Assembly: GCA_018268955.1 (NCBI GenBank)
Contig: JAFDVO010000028.1
Location: 1-64,000, forward strand
Reading direction: 5' to 3'
Length of the DNA: 64,000 nucleotides
Origin: Acidobacteriota bacterium
Lineage (GTDB): Bacteria; Acidobacteriota; Vicinamibacteria; Vicinamibacterales; CAVVIG01
A program made the position numbers and the translations under genes. Shown here one piece after another: positions 1 through 7,869 of the stretch. Below the pieces are notes generated by a model. The model made no database searches and was not told the DNA's origin. It saw only the letters and a program-made list of their open reading frames with translations. Every line of letters starts with the position of its first letter. Within the stretch, counting starts at the first letter, position 1.

Positions 1-35
1 CCTGTTTAGCCACGGGCTGCTAGCACTGGTTGACG

Positions 36-56
36 GTGTGCCGCCCCGGCGGCACC
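36..56. other. Short GC-rich hairpin at the left edge
   Basis: An inverted repeat (GTGCCGCC / GGCGGCAC with a CC centre) lies upstream of the first gene. There is no T tract, so it is not a convincing terminator. The rest of bases 1-136 shows no gene I can support. Confidence 0.35.
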
Positions 57-136
57 CACCCCCCACCGCAGGCGTGCCCACCGCGCCGCCCGAACCGGCT
101 GTCTCTGTGTTCTACTAGGGGCATCCGCCGCCCCGT

Positions 137-574
137 ATGCAGCCACTGTGTCCCAGTTGCCGGCAGGCTCCCCTCGACCGCGTGCACCGCACGCCGTTCG
201 AGCGTCTCATCTATCGCAGGGTTCAACAGTGCTCGGGTTGCGGGCGTCGGACCGGTGAACGACGTATCCCGCTCCAGCGCGAACTCGCGTTCGTGCGCTC
301 GAGTCACGCGTGCTGCGTGGAGTGCGGCAGCTTCCGCGTCCGCCGCCTGACCCGGCGCGACGGCATCGACCGGATGTCACGCCATCCCGTAAGCCTGCTC
401 GCCGCGCTCGTGGGCGCCCCGATCTACCACTGCAACCCCTGCCGCGTGCAGTTCCACGACTGGCGGCCGCTCGACCCCGAGGTCCTCCAGGCATTCCTGG
501 CCGAGGAACAGCAGCAGGGCAAGACGAACTCAGAATCCAGAACTCAGAATGCAGAAGGCAGAAGCGGGCGCTGA
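137..574 (+). CDS. Zinc-ribbon protein with four CxxC pairs
   Basis: A 145-residue basic protein with four CxxC pairs: CPSC near residue 6, CSGC near 33, CVEC near 62 and CNPC near 97. They would make two treble-clef or ribbon zinc sites. It has no signal peptide or membrane segment, so a cytoplasmic nucleic-acid or protein binder is likely, but I do not recognise a named family. The ATG at 137 is the first start that keeps the first CxxC. The last ~17 codons (from about 524) read into a degenerate intergenic repeat, so the native C-terminus may once have been shorter. Confidence 0.6.
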   Translation: MQPLCPSCRQAPLDRVHRTPFERLIYRRVQQCSGCGRRTGERRIPLQRELAFVRSSHACCVECGSFRVRRLTRRDGIDRMSRHPVSLLAALVGAPIYHCNPCRVQFHDWRPLDPEVLQAFLAEEQQQGKTNSESRTQNAEGRSGR

Positions 575-625
575 AGCCGACCGCGCCTGAAGCCGGGAGC
601 CCGGAGCCCGGAGCCTGTCCCCTTG
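524..625. repeat. Degenerate short-word repeats
   Basis: Two adjoining runs: copies of AACTCAGAATCCAG-like words (about 528-556), then GGAGCCC words (about 594-620). The first run is translated as the tail of the zinc-ribbon gene. The second resembles the GAGTCCC family seen near 6.8 and 10.45 kb. Confidence 0.6.
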
Positions 626-656
626 GCGCGGAGGGCACCATCTCCTGATGCAGGTC

Positions 657-1235
657 TCAGCTGGCGCGCCCGGCGAACTCCCGCGTCTCGGTGTGGACCT
701 TCACCTTCTCGCCCTCCTTGATGAAGAGCGGTACGCGAATCTGCAGGCCGGTCTCGAGCGTCGCCGCCTTCGTCACGCCGCCACTTGCCGTGTCCCCACG
801 GACGCCAGGTTCCGTCTCGGTGACGGTGAGCTCGACGTGCGGAGGAAACTGCAGGCCGATCGGGTTGCCGTTGTACTTCAGCACCTGGACGATGACGTTG
901 TCGACCAGCAGCAGCCGGTCGTCGCCAAGGACGTCGGCCCCGAGCGTGAGCGTCTCGAATGAGTCCTGATCCATGAAGTGGTAGCCGTCCGCGTCGGCAT
1001 AGAGAAACGATGCGTTCACCTGCACGAGGTCCGGCTCGCCGAACTTCTCTCCCGCCTTGAACGTGCGGTCGAACACCGCGCGGGTGATGAGGTTGCGCAT
1101 CTTCAGGCGCACCAGCGTCTGTCCGCCGCGTGCCGTCGGTCGTGATACTTCCACGTCGAGGCAGTGGTACGGCGCATCCTCGAACTCGAAGAACATCTTC
1201 CGCTTGATATCGATCGCTTCAATCAGGGCAGCCAT
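657..1235 (-). CDS. efpL: Elongation factor P family protein, EfpL (YeiP)-like
   Basis: 192 residues with the three-domain EF-P layout: KOW-like N-terminal domain (1-65), OB domain (70-130, FMDQDSFETL) and C-terminal OB domain (about 135-190, ending TETREFAGRAS). EF-P family proteins bind between the ribosomal P and E sites and relieve stalling at proline runs. The tip loop reads SRPTARGGQ, with Arg near residue 36, matching the extended TARG loop of E. coli YeiP/EfpL rather than the PGKGQA loop whose lysine is modified in classical EF-P. It should therefore act without a lysyl modification. A -10 hexamer TACAAT lies 9 nt before the ATG, so the leader is only a few bases. Gene symbol is by loop similarity. 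Confidence 0.85.
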   Translation of the reverse strand: MAALIEAIDIKRKMFFEFEDAPYHCLDVEVSRPTARGGQTLVRLKMRNLITRAVFDRTFKAGEKFGEPDLVQVNASFLYADADGYHFMDQDSFETLTLGADVLGDDRLLLVDNVIVQVLKYNGNPIGLQFPPHVELTVTETEPGVRGDTASGGVTKAATLETGLQIRVPLFIKEGEKVKVHTETREFAGRAS

Positions 1236-1265
1236 GCTGAGCTGATTGTAAGGGACCGGCTGCGA

Positions 1266-1425
1266 CTCACCAATCGGGGAGTTCGACAGACTTGGCGAAT
1301 TGGCGACTTAGTGAATTGGCGATCTGGCGATTCGCCGAGTTGGTGACACGGGCGGACTGGCGAGAGACTGCCCGTCACCAACTCACCAAGTCACCAACTC
1401 ACGAGTTCACCAACTTCGCCTTACT
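1266..1425. repeat. Hairpin-forming array of TTGGTGA/TTGGCGA words
   Basis: The left part carries repeated TTGGCGA and AATTGGCGA words; the right part (about 1375-1415) carries their complement, CACCAACTC, several times. The whole could fold into a long imperfect hairpin. It lies between two genes and encodes nothing recognisable. Confidence 0.6.
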
Positions 1426-1630
1426 GTCTTTCCCGCTGTCGCACATCGTTCGCGGCCTGGCGGGCTGCGCGATCGAATTCGTCCCCACCCACCTCTTCAC
1501 CAGGGTTCGGAGGAATGCCGACGTCGCTCGGGGCCGCGCCCGGGCCGCCGCGCGCTGCCTCGTCGTACCCCTGCTCCTGCCGTTTCGTGGTCGTGTGCTC
1601 CTGTCCTCCGCGCTTGTGATCTGTGCTCAT
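1421..1630 (-). CDS. Possible small hydrophilic protein
   Basis: A 69-codon open frame for a very polar protein: a Lys/Arg/Gln-rich N-terminus, a Gly/Pro centre (GIPPNPGEEVGG) and an acidic/basic C-terminal helix. Its composition looks more like a real small disordered protein than a shadow frame. No Shine-Dalgarno sequence or close -10 hexamer precedes its ATG, and no family is recognised, so it may be spurious. Confidence 0.35.
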   Translation of the reverse strand: MSTDHKRGGQEHTTTKRQEQGYDEAARGGPGAAPSDVGIPPNPGEEVGGDEFDRAARQAANDVRQRERQ

Positions 1631-1707
1631 GCAGGAGTGGAGTGCATACGGACCGCCAATGCGGCAGCTGGCTCAGCCGGGCGAACGCGTGCGCTATCCT
1701 TGTAAGG

Positions 1708-2769
1708 ATGCTCCAGCGTACTGACGACCTTCGCATTACAGAGACCCGGCCGCTGATCCCGCCGGCCATCCTCATCGAGGAGATCCCGGTCAGCGAGACG
1801 GCCTCCAACGTGATCGCCGAAACACGCCGCGCCGTCGCCGACGTCATCGCCGGCCGCGACCCACGCTTCGTCGTCATCGCCGGACCCTGCTCGATCCACG
1901 ACCCAAAGGCCGCGCTGGAGTACGCCACCCGGCTGAAGGCAATGGCGGTTCGGTACGCGGGGCAGCTCATCGTGCTGATGCGCAGCTACTTCGAGAAGCC
2001 ACGGACGTCGGTGGGGTGGAAGGGGCTCATCAACGATCCCGACCTGGACGAGAGCTTCCACATCAACAAGGGACTGCGGCTGGCTCGTCGGCTGCTCCTC
2101 GACGTCAACAACCTCGGCCTGCCGACCGCGTCCGAGTTCCTCGACGTCCAGATCCCGCAGCACATCGCGGACCTCACGTCGTGGGTGGCGATCGGCGCGC
2201 GCACCACCGAGAGCCAGGTGCACCGGGAGCTCGCATCGGGCCTGTCGATGCCGGTCGGCTTCAAGAACAGCACGGACGGCAACACGCAGACGGCGGTCGA
2301 CGCCGTGCTGGCATCTCGCTCGCCGCACTGGTTCCCGTCCGTGACGAAGCAGGGCGTGTCCGCCATCTTCCACACGACCGGCAACGAGAGCTGCCATGTC
2401 ATCCTGCGCGGCGGGTCGCGCACCGGCCCGAATTTCGAGGCGCACCACGTGGCGGATGTCTGCCAGCGACTGGCGAAGCACAGGCTTCCCGAAACCGTGA
2501 TGATCGACTGCTCGCACGCGAACAGCCACAAGGACCACACGAAGCAGCAGATTGCCGCCGCGTCGATCTGCGAGCAGGTGGCTGCCGGATCCTGGCAGGT
2601 GTTCGGGGCGATGCTCGAGAGCAACCTGGTGGAGGGCCGGCAGGATTACGTGCCAGGCACGCAGGCCGTCTACGGCCAGAGCATCACCGATGCATGCATC
2701 TCGATCGAACAGACCGAGCCGCTGCTCGAACGCTTCGCGGAAGCACAGCAGAAGCGAGGCCGCAGGTGA
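1708..2769 (+). CDS. aroF: 3-deoxy-7-phosphoheptulonate synthase (class I, AroF/G/H type)
   Basis: Condenses phosphoenolpyruvate and erythrose 4-phosphate to DAHP, the first step of the shikimate pathway. The 353 residues match the usual length (E. coli AroG about 350). Family landmarks are visible: VIAGPCSIHD near 55, RSYFEKPRT, a GARTTESQ segment, GFKNSTDGN, and near the end DCSHANS and MLESNLVEG. The frame is open further upstream, but ATG 1708 gives the family-typical N-terminus (DDLRI...PP) and sits 7 nt after a TATCCT -10 hexamer (1695-1700), implying a leaderless start. Which aromatic amino acid inhibits it cannot be told from sequence alone. Confidence 0.93.
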   Translation: MLQRTDDLRITETRPLIPPAILIEEIPVSETASNVIAETRRAVADVIAGRDPRFVVIAGPCSIHDPKAALEYATRLKAMAVRYAGQLIVLMRSYFEKPRTSVGWKGLINDPDLDESFHINKGLRLARRLLLDVNNLGLPTASEFLDVQIPQHIADLTSWVAIGARTTESQVHRELASGLSMPVGFKNSTDGNTQTAVDAVLASRSPHWFPSVTKQGVSAIFHTTGNESCHVILRGGSRTGPNFEAHHVADVCQRLAKHRLPETVMIDCSHANSHKDHTKQQIAAASICEQVAAGSWQVFGAMLESNLVEGRQDYVPGTQAVYGQSITDACISIEQTEPLLERFAEAQQKRGRR

Positions 2770-2784
2770 GAAGAACAGCGCACG

Positions 2785-2870
2785 TGGTGACTGGGTGAGT
2801 TGGCAAGCTGGTGATCTAGAGGTTGATTCGCCACTCACCAATTCACCAACCCGCCCAATCACCAGTTTCC
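2785..2870. repeat. Hairpin-forming TTGGTGA word array
   Basis: GTGACTGGGTGAGTTGG words on the left face CACTCACCAATTCACC words on the right, as in the 1266-1425 array. It follows the aroF stop codon and may act as a transcription or mRNA-end structure. Confidence 0.55.
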
Positions 2871-2884
2871 TGCGATAGTCCCCC

Positions 2885-4180
2885 GTGGCCAGTGCAGCCC
2901 CCTCGTCCGTCGACACTGGCAGCAGCCTCGCCTTCATGCTGCGGGCCTTCAGGTACCGCAACTATCGGCTGTTCTTTGGTGGCCAGATCGTCTCGCTCAT
3001 CGGGACGTGGATCACCATCACGTCGACAAGCTGGCTGGTCTACCGCCTCACCAACTCGGCGTTCCTGCTGGGCGTGGTCGGCTTCGCCTCTCAGTTCCCG
3101 TCATTCGTCCTGACGCCGTTCGCCGGCATCTTCGTCGACCGGTGGAATCGCCACCGCCTGCTCGTGGGCACGCAGGCTGCGTCGATGATCATCTCGCTCG
3201 TCCTCGCCGGGCTGACCCTCTCCAACACGATTTCCATCCATTGGCTGATCATCGTCAGCGTCTGCTCCGGCATCGTGAACGCGTTCGACATGCCTGGACG
3301 CCAGGCCTTCGTGGTGTTGCTGGTCGAGGGCAAGCGCGACCTCGGGAACGCGATCGCCTTGAACTCGTCGATGTTCAACGCCGCGCGCCTGGTGGGCCCG
3401 AGCATCGCGGGCACGATCATCGCGCTCTCGAATGAAGGCTGGTGCTACCTGATCGACGGCGTGAGCTACATGGCCGTCATCGTGGCGCTGCTGGCCATGC
3501 GCATCACACACCAGCAGACGCCCGCATCGAGCCACGCAAGCCCCATCCAGCAGTTCCGCGAGGGGTTCAGCTACGCGTACCAGTCCCGGGCCATCCGCTC
3601 GATCATCCTGCTCGTCGGGCTCATCTGCCTCATCGGCGTCCCGTACTCGGTGATGATGCCGGTGTTCGCGGCCGAGGTCCTCGGGGGCGGTGCCCACACC
3701 CTCGGCTTCCTCATGACCGCCATCGGCGGCGGCGCGCTGATCGGCGCGCTGTGGCTGGCGTCACGTCGGACGACGATGGGACTCACGCGGAACATCGCCG
3801 GGGCCGGAGCCATCTTCTCGTGCGGGCTCGCCGCGTTCGCGTTGTCGAAGGTGCTCTGGCTGTCGCTCGCCCTGCTGGTCGTCACCGGTTTCGGTTTCAT
3901 TGCGATGGTCGCGTCGGGCAACACGCTGCTGCAGACGATTGTCGACGACAGCAAGCGAGGCAGGGTCATCTCTCTCTTCCTCATGGCCTATTTCGGGACG
4001 ACGCCGCTCGGGAGCCTGGCGGCGGGTGCGCTGTCGGCCCGGATCGGCGCCCCCGTGACGACCGCCGCGTGCGGGCTGCTGTGCCTTGTCGGTGTCGCCT
4101 GGTTCGCGACCCAGCTCCGCGCGATCGACGAGGAGGTCCGCCCGATCTTCTCCCGGCTCAGCGCGGGGAAGCCGAACTGA
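2885..4180 (+). CDS. Major facilitator superfamily exporter (EntS/MFS_3-like)
   Basis: 431 residues with about 12 hydrophobic segments. The N-terminal FRYRNYRLFFGGQIVSLIGTW motif region, the loop FVDRWNRHR between helices 2 and 3, and GPSIAGTI in helix 5 are typical of the MFS_3 group that includes enterobactin exporter EntS. A proton-driven efflux role for a small molecule is likely; the substrate is unknown. The GTG at 2885 lies 5 nt after a GATAGT hexamer, so the message is probably leaderless. The 3' end overlaps the convergent glycosyltransferase gene by 23 nt. Confidence 0.85.
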   Translation: MASAAPSSVDTGSSLAFMLRAFRYRNYRLFFGGQIVSLIGTWITITSTSWLVYRLTNSAFLLGVVGFASQFPSFVLTPFAGIFVDRWNRHRLLVGTQAASMIISLVLAGLTLSNTISIHWLIIVSVCSGIVNAFDMPGRQAFVVLLVEGKRDLGNAIALNSSMFNAARLVGPSIAGTIIALSNEGWCYLIDGVSYMAVIVALLAMRITHQQTPASSHASPIQQFREGFSYAYQSRAIRSIILLVGLICLIGVPYSVMMPVFAAEVLGGGAHTLGFLMTAIGGGALIGALWLASRRTTMGLTRNIAGAGAIFSCGLAAFALSKVLWLSLALLVVTGFGFIAMVASGNTLLQTIVDDSKRGRVISLFLMAYFGTTPLGSLAAGALSARIGAPVTTAACGLLCLVGVAWFATQLRAIDEEVRPIFSRLSAGKPN

Positions 4181-4838
4181 GGCGGGCGCGCGCGTCGGCG
4201 TAGACACGGTCCCAGAACGCAACCGGTTCGCCTGCGCCACGTGTGTCGGCGACGGACAGCGGGACCGGGAACGGCGCTCCAGCGAGCCGCGTCCACCGCT
4301 GCTCGAATCTCACAGCGGCCTCTGGTGAAGCCGCGATCGCCCGCCGCAGACGCGCCAGCACGCGGCGGCCGCCCGTGCGATACCAGACCCGTCCAAGCCT
4401 CGCAGACAGGACCGCTCCATCGTCGAACTGCTGGTGCAGCGACACCACCACCGGGATCCGCTCGGGAGCCACGCAGACCACGCGTACGCTCTCGATCGAG
4501 ACCAGTTCGTGAAGATGGATCACGTCGATCGCGAGCTCGCCGAAGATCGTGCGGGCACGACGTCGCATCCCGATCGGCGTCGACCAGCCGAGCCACACGC
4601 GGATCGATCCGCTGACGTTGGGCACTCGAACGACCCGCACTCCCTCCACCATCAGGTCACCGCGAGGCAGCCGCTCGTGCGGCGCCATGGCGTCCGTGGT
4701 CAGCACCGTCACCGAGTGGCCGCGTGCCGCCTGCGCCTTCGCCAGCGCGGCGACGGTCGCGGGCGTCTGGCCGAACGCCCAGGCGGGCTCGTAGTACGGC
4801 GTAACGTGAAGAATGTGCAGGCGCCGTCGATCCATCAC
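4158..4838 (-). CDS. Truncated GT4-type glycosyltransferase (N-terminal half only)
   Basis: 226 residues matching only the acceptor-side Rossmann domain of GT-B (family 4) glycosyltransferases: ILHVTPYYEP at the start, ALAKAQAARGHSVTVLT, then DVIHLHEL. The usual second domain, with the EPFG/E-x7-E donor site and about 150 more residues, is missing; the frame ends in unrelated Arg/Ala-rich sequence inside the convergent MFS gene. It may be a decayed enzyme or a one-domain relative. The start can be GTG 4838 or the adjacent ATG 4835. It lies 12 nt after the SMR-like gene and is probably co-transcribed with it. Confidence 0.7.
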   Translation of the reverse strand: MMDRRRLHILHVTPYYEPAWAFGQTPATVAALAKAQAARGHSVTVLTTDAMAPHERLPRGDLMVEGVRVVRVPNVSGSIRVWLGWSTPIGMRRRARTIFGELAIDVIHLHELVSIESVRVVCVAPERIPVVVSLHQQFDDGAVLSARLGRVWYRTGGRRVLARLRRAIAASPEAAVRFEQRWTRLAGAPFPVPLSVADTRGAGEPVAFWDRVYADARARLSSASPR

Positions 4839-4850
4839 CGCGCGACACGA

Positions 4851-5162
4851 TCACGCACGGCGCAGCCATGCGATGCCGACGACGATCAGGCCGATGGCCA
4901 TGAGCCGTGAGGCGGTGTACTGCTCGTTCAGGACCCACGCGCTGAGCACGACCGCGGCAATCGCCTCCACGCCGAGCACGAAGACGTACGAGAGGCCCAT
5001 CTCCGCGTGCCGCATGCCGAGCGCCTGCAGCGATGCGCCCGCGGCAAAGAGGCCGAGGAACGCCAGTGTCGGGAACAGGCGGGTGAGGCCGTCGGACTGC
5101 TTCATGAAGAGGCCGCCGACGGCGTAGGCAACGGCGGCGAGGCTGGGAAGGAGCAGTGGCAT
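4851..5162 (-). CDS. SMR/DMT-like four-helix membrane protein lacking the EmrE glutamate
   Basis: About 103 residues with four hydrophobic helices and the SMR landmarks GGLFMKQSDGLTR (helix 1/loop), GLSYVFVLGVEA and the helix 4 GLIVVGIAWLRR. In EmrE-type drug/proton antiporters an essential Glu (E14) lies eight residues before the LMK lysine; here that position is Tyr (about residue 13). Classical drug export is therefore unlikely; lipid-linked sugar flipping or a partner role fits the glycosyltransferase neighbour better, but that is inference. ATG 5162 is preferred because TACGCT ends 6 nt before it; a GTG at 5168 is the alternative. Confidence 0.75.
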   Translation of the reverse strand: MPLLLPSLAAVAYAVGGLFMKQSDGLTRLFPTLAFLGLFAAGASLQALGMRHAEMGLSYVFVLGVEAIAAVVLSAWVLNEQYTASRLMAIGLIVVGIAWLRRA

Positions 5163-5209
5163 CGCCACAGCGTAGCGCGAGTGAACCGGAGCGGCGCGAA
5201 CGGGCGCGG

Positions 5210-6691
5210 CTACCGCTGATCAGCGGACGTCGTCGAGATCCTGGTGTCCGCGTACCCGTTGCGCGCGAGCGTTTCCTGTGCAGCCTGCGCTGCGTCACGC
5301 GTGGCGAACGGTCCGGCGACAACGCGGTACCACGTGCCGGTCGAATCGAGCCGAGCAGTGGCGGGGATCTGCAGGTCCCGCAGTGATGTGACCACCTCCG
5401 TGGCTCGTGCCTCCGTGCGGAAGGAGGACACCGCAACCTGGAATGCGGCTGGCGACACTCCAACGGCTGGCGCAGGAGCCGCGCCCCGTGGCGCAGTGTC
5501 AGGCGTAGCCGGTGCCGGTGCCCCGGGTGGCGGCGTCCCCGCGGGGCTTTCGGGCGCTGGTACTGTCGCCGGGGGTGGTGCGTTCGTGGCAGCGGAGCGT
5601 GACGGTGGCACGGACGTCGCGGTTGAGCGATCGGCAGGAGCAGGCGAGCGGTCCACGACGCCTGACGAAGCGCTCATGAACCACCACGCTGCGAGCACGA
5701 CGAGGAGGAGGACGACGCCGGCGATGAGCAGAAGGCGGTTTCGTTGCCCGCCGGGGCTGCTGATCTGCGTCGGCACGTCGAGTTGCAGGCGATCGGCAGC
5801 CGCGATTACCGAGTCGGGATCCACGGTGCGGATCTGCCGCTCGTAGGCCACATCCAGCGCACGGTCGCAGAGCGTATTCACCACGCGGGGGATGCCTCCT
5901 GAAATCCCCGCGACGGTCTTCACCGCCTCCGACGAGAACTTCACCAGCTGGGAGAGATCCGGCTCTTCGGCGTCCGGCTTGCCTGCTAGCGCGGCGGGAG
6001 ACGCCGCCACGGTGAGCCGTCGTTCGATGTAGTCGCCGACCTCGCCTTCGCTGAGCGGCTGCAGCTCGCAGCGACGCGCCACCCGCTGGTTGAGCTGCTG
6101 CATCTGCGGGCGCCGCAGCATCTCGTCGAGCTCCGGCTGGCCGACCAGCACAATCTGCAGCAGCTTCGCCTCATCGGTCTCGAAGTTCGAGAGCAGCCGG
6201 ATCTCCTCGAGCACGCGCGGGTTCAGCCGCTGCGCTTCGTCGATCATGATCACGGCATGCGCCTGCAGCGGGATCAGCGACGCGAGGAACTGCTGGAGCG
6301 TCGTCACGTACTGATGCCGCGTGACCTCGGTCATCGGCCCCGGGCCTGCCGCGTCGACCCCGCTGAGGATGCCGAAGTCCGTAAGGATCTTCCGGAGCAG
6401 ATCCTCCACCTCGAGCCCCGGATCGAGAATCACCGAGAGGAACGTGCGCGACTCGAAGCTCTCCAGCATCGAGCGGCAGAGCATGGTCTTGCCCGTGCCC
6501 ACAGGGCCGGTGACGACGATCAGCCCTTCACGCCGGCGGAGTGCCGACGTCACTTCGTCAAGCGCGTGCGTGTGCGAGCGGCTGTGATACGCGAAGCGGA
6601 GGTCCGGCGTGAGGCTGAACGGCCGAGCGGCGAGCCCGAAGAACTTCTCGGCGGGACTTTGCTCGATCGGCGGACCTGGGAGAGGCGGCAC
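5210..6691 (-). CDS. ExeA/GspA-like AAA ATPase with C-terminal SPOR domain
   Basis: 493 residues. An AAA_22/ExeA ATPase fills 1-290: F-G-L/F-x-L-T-P-D at the start, Walker A GPVGTGKT near 62-69, Walker B VIMIDEAQ near 148 and the GIPRVVNTLCDRAL sensor/lid region. One membrane helix follows near 320-340, then a long Pro/Ala/Thr linker, and a SPOR-like domain from about 415 (FQVAVSSFRTEARA, WYRVVAGPF). ExeA proteins bind peptidoglycan through their C-terminal domain and help place type II secretion or pilus machinery in the cell wall; SPOR binds denuded glycan. No secretin gene is adjacent. GTG 6691 lies 7 nt after TATCCT. Confidence 0.85.
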   Translation of the reverse strand: MPPLPGPPIEQSPAEKFFGLAARPFSLTPDLRFAYHSRSHTHALDEVTSALRRREGLIVVTGPVGTGKTMLCRSMLESFESRTFLSVILDPGLEVEDLLRKILTDFGILSGVDAAGPGPMTEVTRHQYVTTLQQFLASLIPLQAHAVIMIDEAQRLNPRVLEEIRLLSNFETDEAKLLQIVLVGQPELDEMLRRPQMQQLNQRVARRCELQPLSEGEVGDYIERRLTVAASPAALAGKPDAEEPDLSQLVKFSSEAVKTVAGISGGIPRVVNTLCDRALDVAYERQIRTVDPDSVIAAADRLQLDVPTQISSPGGQRNRLLLIAGVVLLLVVLAAWWFMSASSGVVDRSPAPADRSTATSVPPSRSAATNAPPPATVPAPESPAGTPPPGAPAPATPDTAPRGAAPAPAVGVSPAAFQVAVSSFRTEARATEVVTSLRDLQIPATARLDSTGTWYRVVAGPFATRDAAQAAQETLARNGYADTRISTTSADQR

Positions 6692-6734
6692 GCGAAACAG
6701 GATACCGGGAAACCCACGAGCGTGGCACGTTGCG

Positions 6735-6842
6735 GCTCGGACCGATCCACCCGAGTCCCCAGTCCGAGCTCCGAGTCCCCAGTCCCGAGTTCCGAGTCCC
6801 CCATTCCGAGTTCCTAGTCCCGAGTTCCGAGTTCCGAGTTCC
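6735..6842. repeat. GAGTCCC/GAGTTCC word array
   Basis: At least ten degenerate copies of CCGAGTCCCCAGT or CCGAGTTCC stand in a row between two minus-strand genes. A second array of the same word lies at 10436-10515. No coding content. Confidence 0.7.
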
Positions 6843-7297
6843 TAGTGTCCCGCCGCTCCCCGCGCAGTGACCTTGAGGGCCGGCAGGCCGAAGGGCTTCT
6901 GCAGCGCGTCATACGCGGCGCCGAACAAGGCCGCACCAACCAGCGCGCCAGCGAGCGCTGCGATCGCGTAGACCTTGCCCTCCCCGATGTTCACGAGGAT
7001 CGGACCCGGGCACATGCCGGTCAGCGACCAGCCGATGCCGAACAGCAGGCTGCCTGCGACGGTCCCCTTGTTGAGCGACTTGCGGTCGATCGCCAGCGGC
7101 GCGCCCGTCAGGGTCCGTCCGTACTTCTTCAGCAACCACAGGCCCGGAGCCGTGACCGCCACCCCCGTCGCGAGGATGCCGTACAACTGGAACCGTTCGA
7201 ACAGGAACATCCCCTGGATGTAGTCGTAGTCCGCGGCGCCTGCGCGGCTCAGGACGAACCCGAACAGAGTGCCCAGCGCGAGATACAGCAGCGTCAT
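6842..7297 (-). CDS. YeeE/YedE family membrane protein, second half (DUF6691-like)
   Basis: 151 residues, four or five hydrophobic helices. The motif GIGWSLTGMCPGP near residue 80 carries the conserved Cys of YeeE/YedE transporters, which move thiosulfate or other reduced sulfur compounds by passing them between cysteines. The ATG shares one base with the stop of the upstream half-gene, so the two are translationally coupled and together equal one full-length YeeE, as in PmpA/PmpB pairs. Frames continuing upstream are shadows of the partner gene. Confidence 0.82.
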   Translation of the reverse strand: MTLLYLALGTLFGFVLSRAGAADYDYIQGMFLFERFQLYGILATGVAVTAPGLWLLKKYGRTLTGAPLAIDRKSLNKGTVAGSLLFGIGWSLTGMCPGPILVNIGEGKVYAIAALAGALVGAALFGAAYDALQKPFGLPALKVTARGAAGH

Positions 7298-7800
7298 CAG
7301 AACACCACCCTGTAGATGACCTGCGTCGTCACGATACCTGCCGCCATGAAGCAGCACGACGCCACGAGGCTCGGAATTTCGAAGTTGGAGTTGCCGAAGA
7401 TCCCGTGACCGCTCGTGCAGCCGTTGGCGAGCCGCGTGCCGAATCCGGTGAAGACGCCGCCCACGAACATCCAGGCCAGCTTCGCGCCGTGCCCGAGCCC
7501 CGCCGCGCGATCGAGCATGCCCAGCGCCCACGTGGGCGACCACCCGCCTCCGAGGGCGGCCGACAGGAAGCCACCGACCACCAGGCCCGCGAGGAACGGC
7601 AGCCGCCACGGGCGCCCCGAGGTGACGGCCGTGCGGCGATAGAACGGCTGGTCGATGACGAGGCTGCAGAGATCCTCGAGTCCGCTGGAGACCCCCAGGC
7701 GGCGGTTGGCAACGGCGAGGAGCGTCAGCGTGATCAGCGCGATGGAGGCGCCGGCGACCGCCCAGTGGATTGGCGTGAGGCCGTGGAGGATCAGAGGCAT
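7297..7800 (-). CDS. YeeE/YedE family membrane protein, first half
   Basis: 167 residues with about five hydrophobic helices. GTRLANGCTSGHGIFG near residue 125 is the hallmark of the sulfur-transport (DUF395) family and contains the Cys equivalent to the first substrate-relay cysteine. The protein likely pairs with the downstream half to import thiosulfate or a related compound. A TAGACT hexamer (7807-7812) ends 6 nt before the ATG, which suggests a leaderless message for the two-gene operon. Confidence 0.82.
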   Translation of the reverse strand: MPLILHGLTPIHWAVAGASIALITLTLLAVANRRLGVSSGLEDLCSLVIDQPFYRRTAVTSGRPWRLPFLAGLVVGGFLSAALGGGWSPTWALGMLDRAAGLGHGAKLAWMFVGGVFTGFGTRLANGCTSGHGIFGNSNFEIPSLVASCCFMAAGIVTTQVIYRVVF

Positions 7801-7869
7801 GTGCGGAGTCTACATCCGTCCTCGCCGCACCCGACGTCCCTGCTATCATCGCGACAGGATTCCCACGAA

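Noticed and set aside
111-125. TCTACT-N6-ATC before the first zinc-ribbon gene
   Set aside because: It mimics the ATC start pattern, but the ATC is not in frame with the CxxC-containing protein.
1627-2961. 444-codon antisense frame over aroF
   Set aside because: Shadow; rich in Arg/His/Asp without any motif.
7405-7869. Upstream extension of the RskA-like gene
   Set aside because: It runs antisense through the YeeE half-gene and its promoter; GTG 7870 has a ribosome site and gives a sensible N-terminus.
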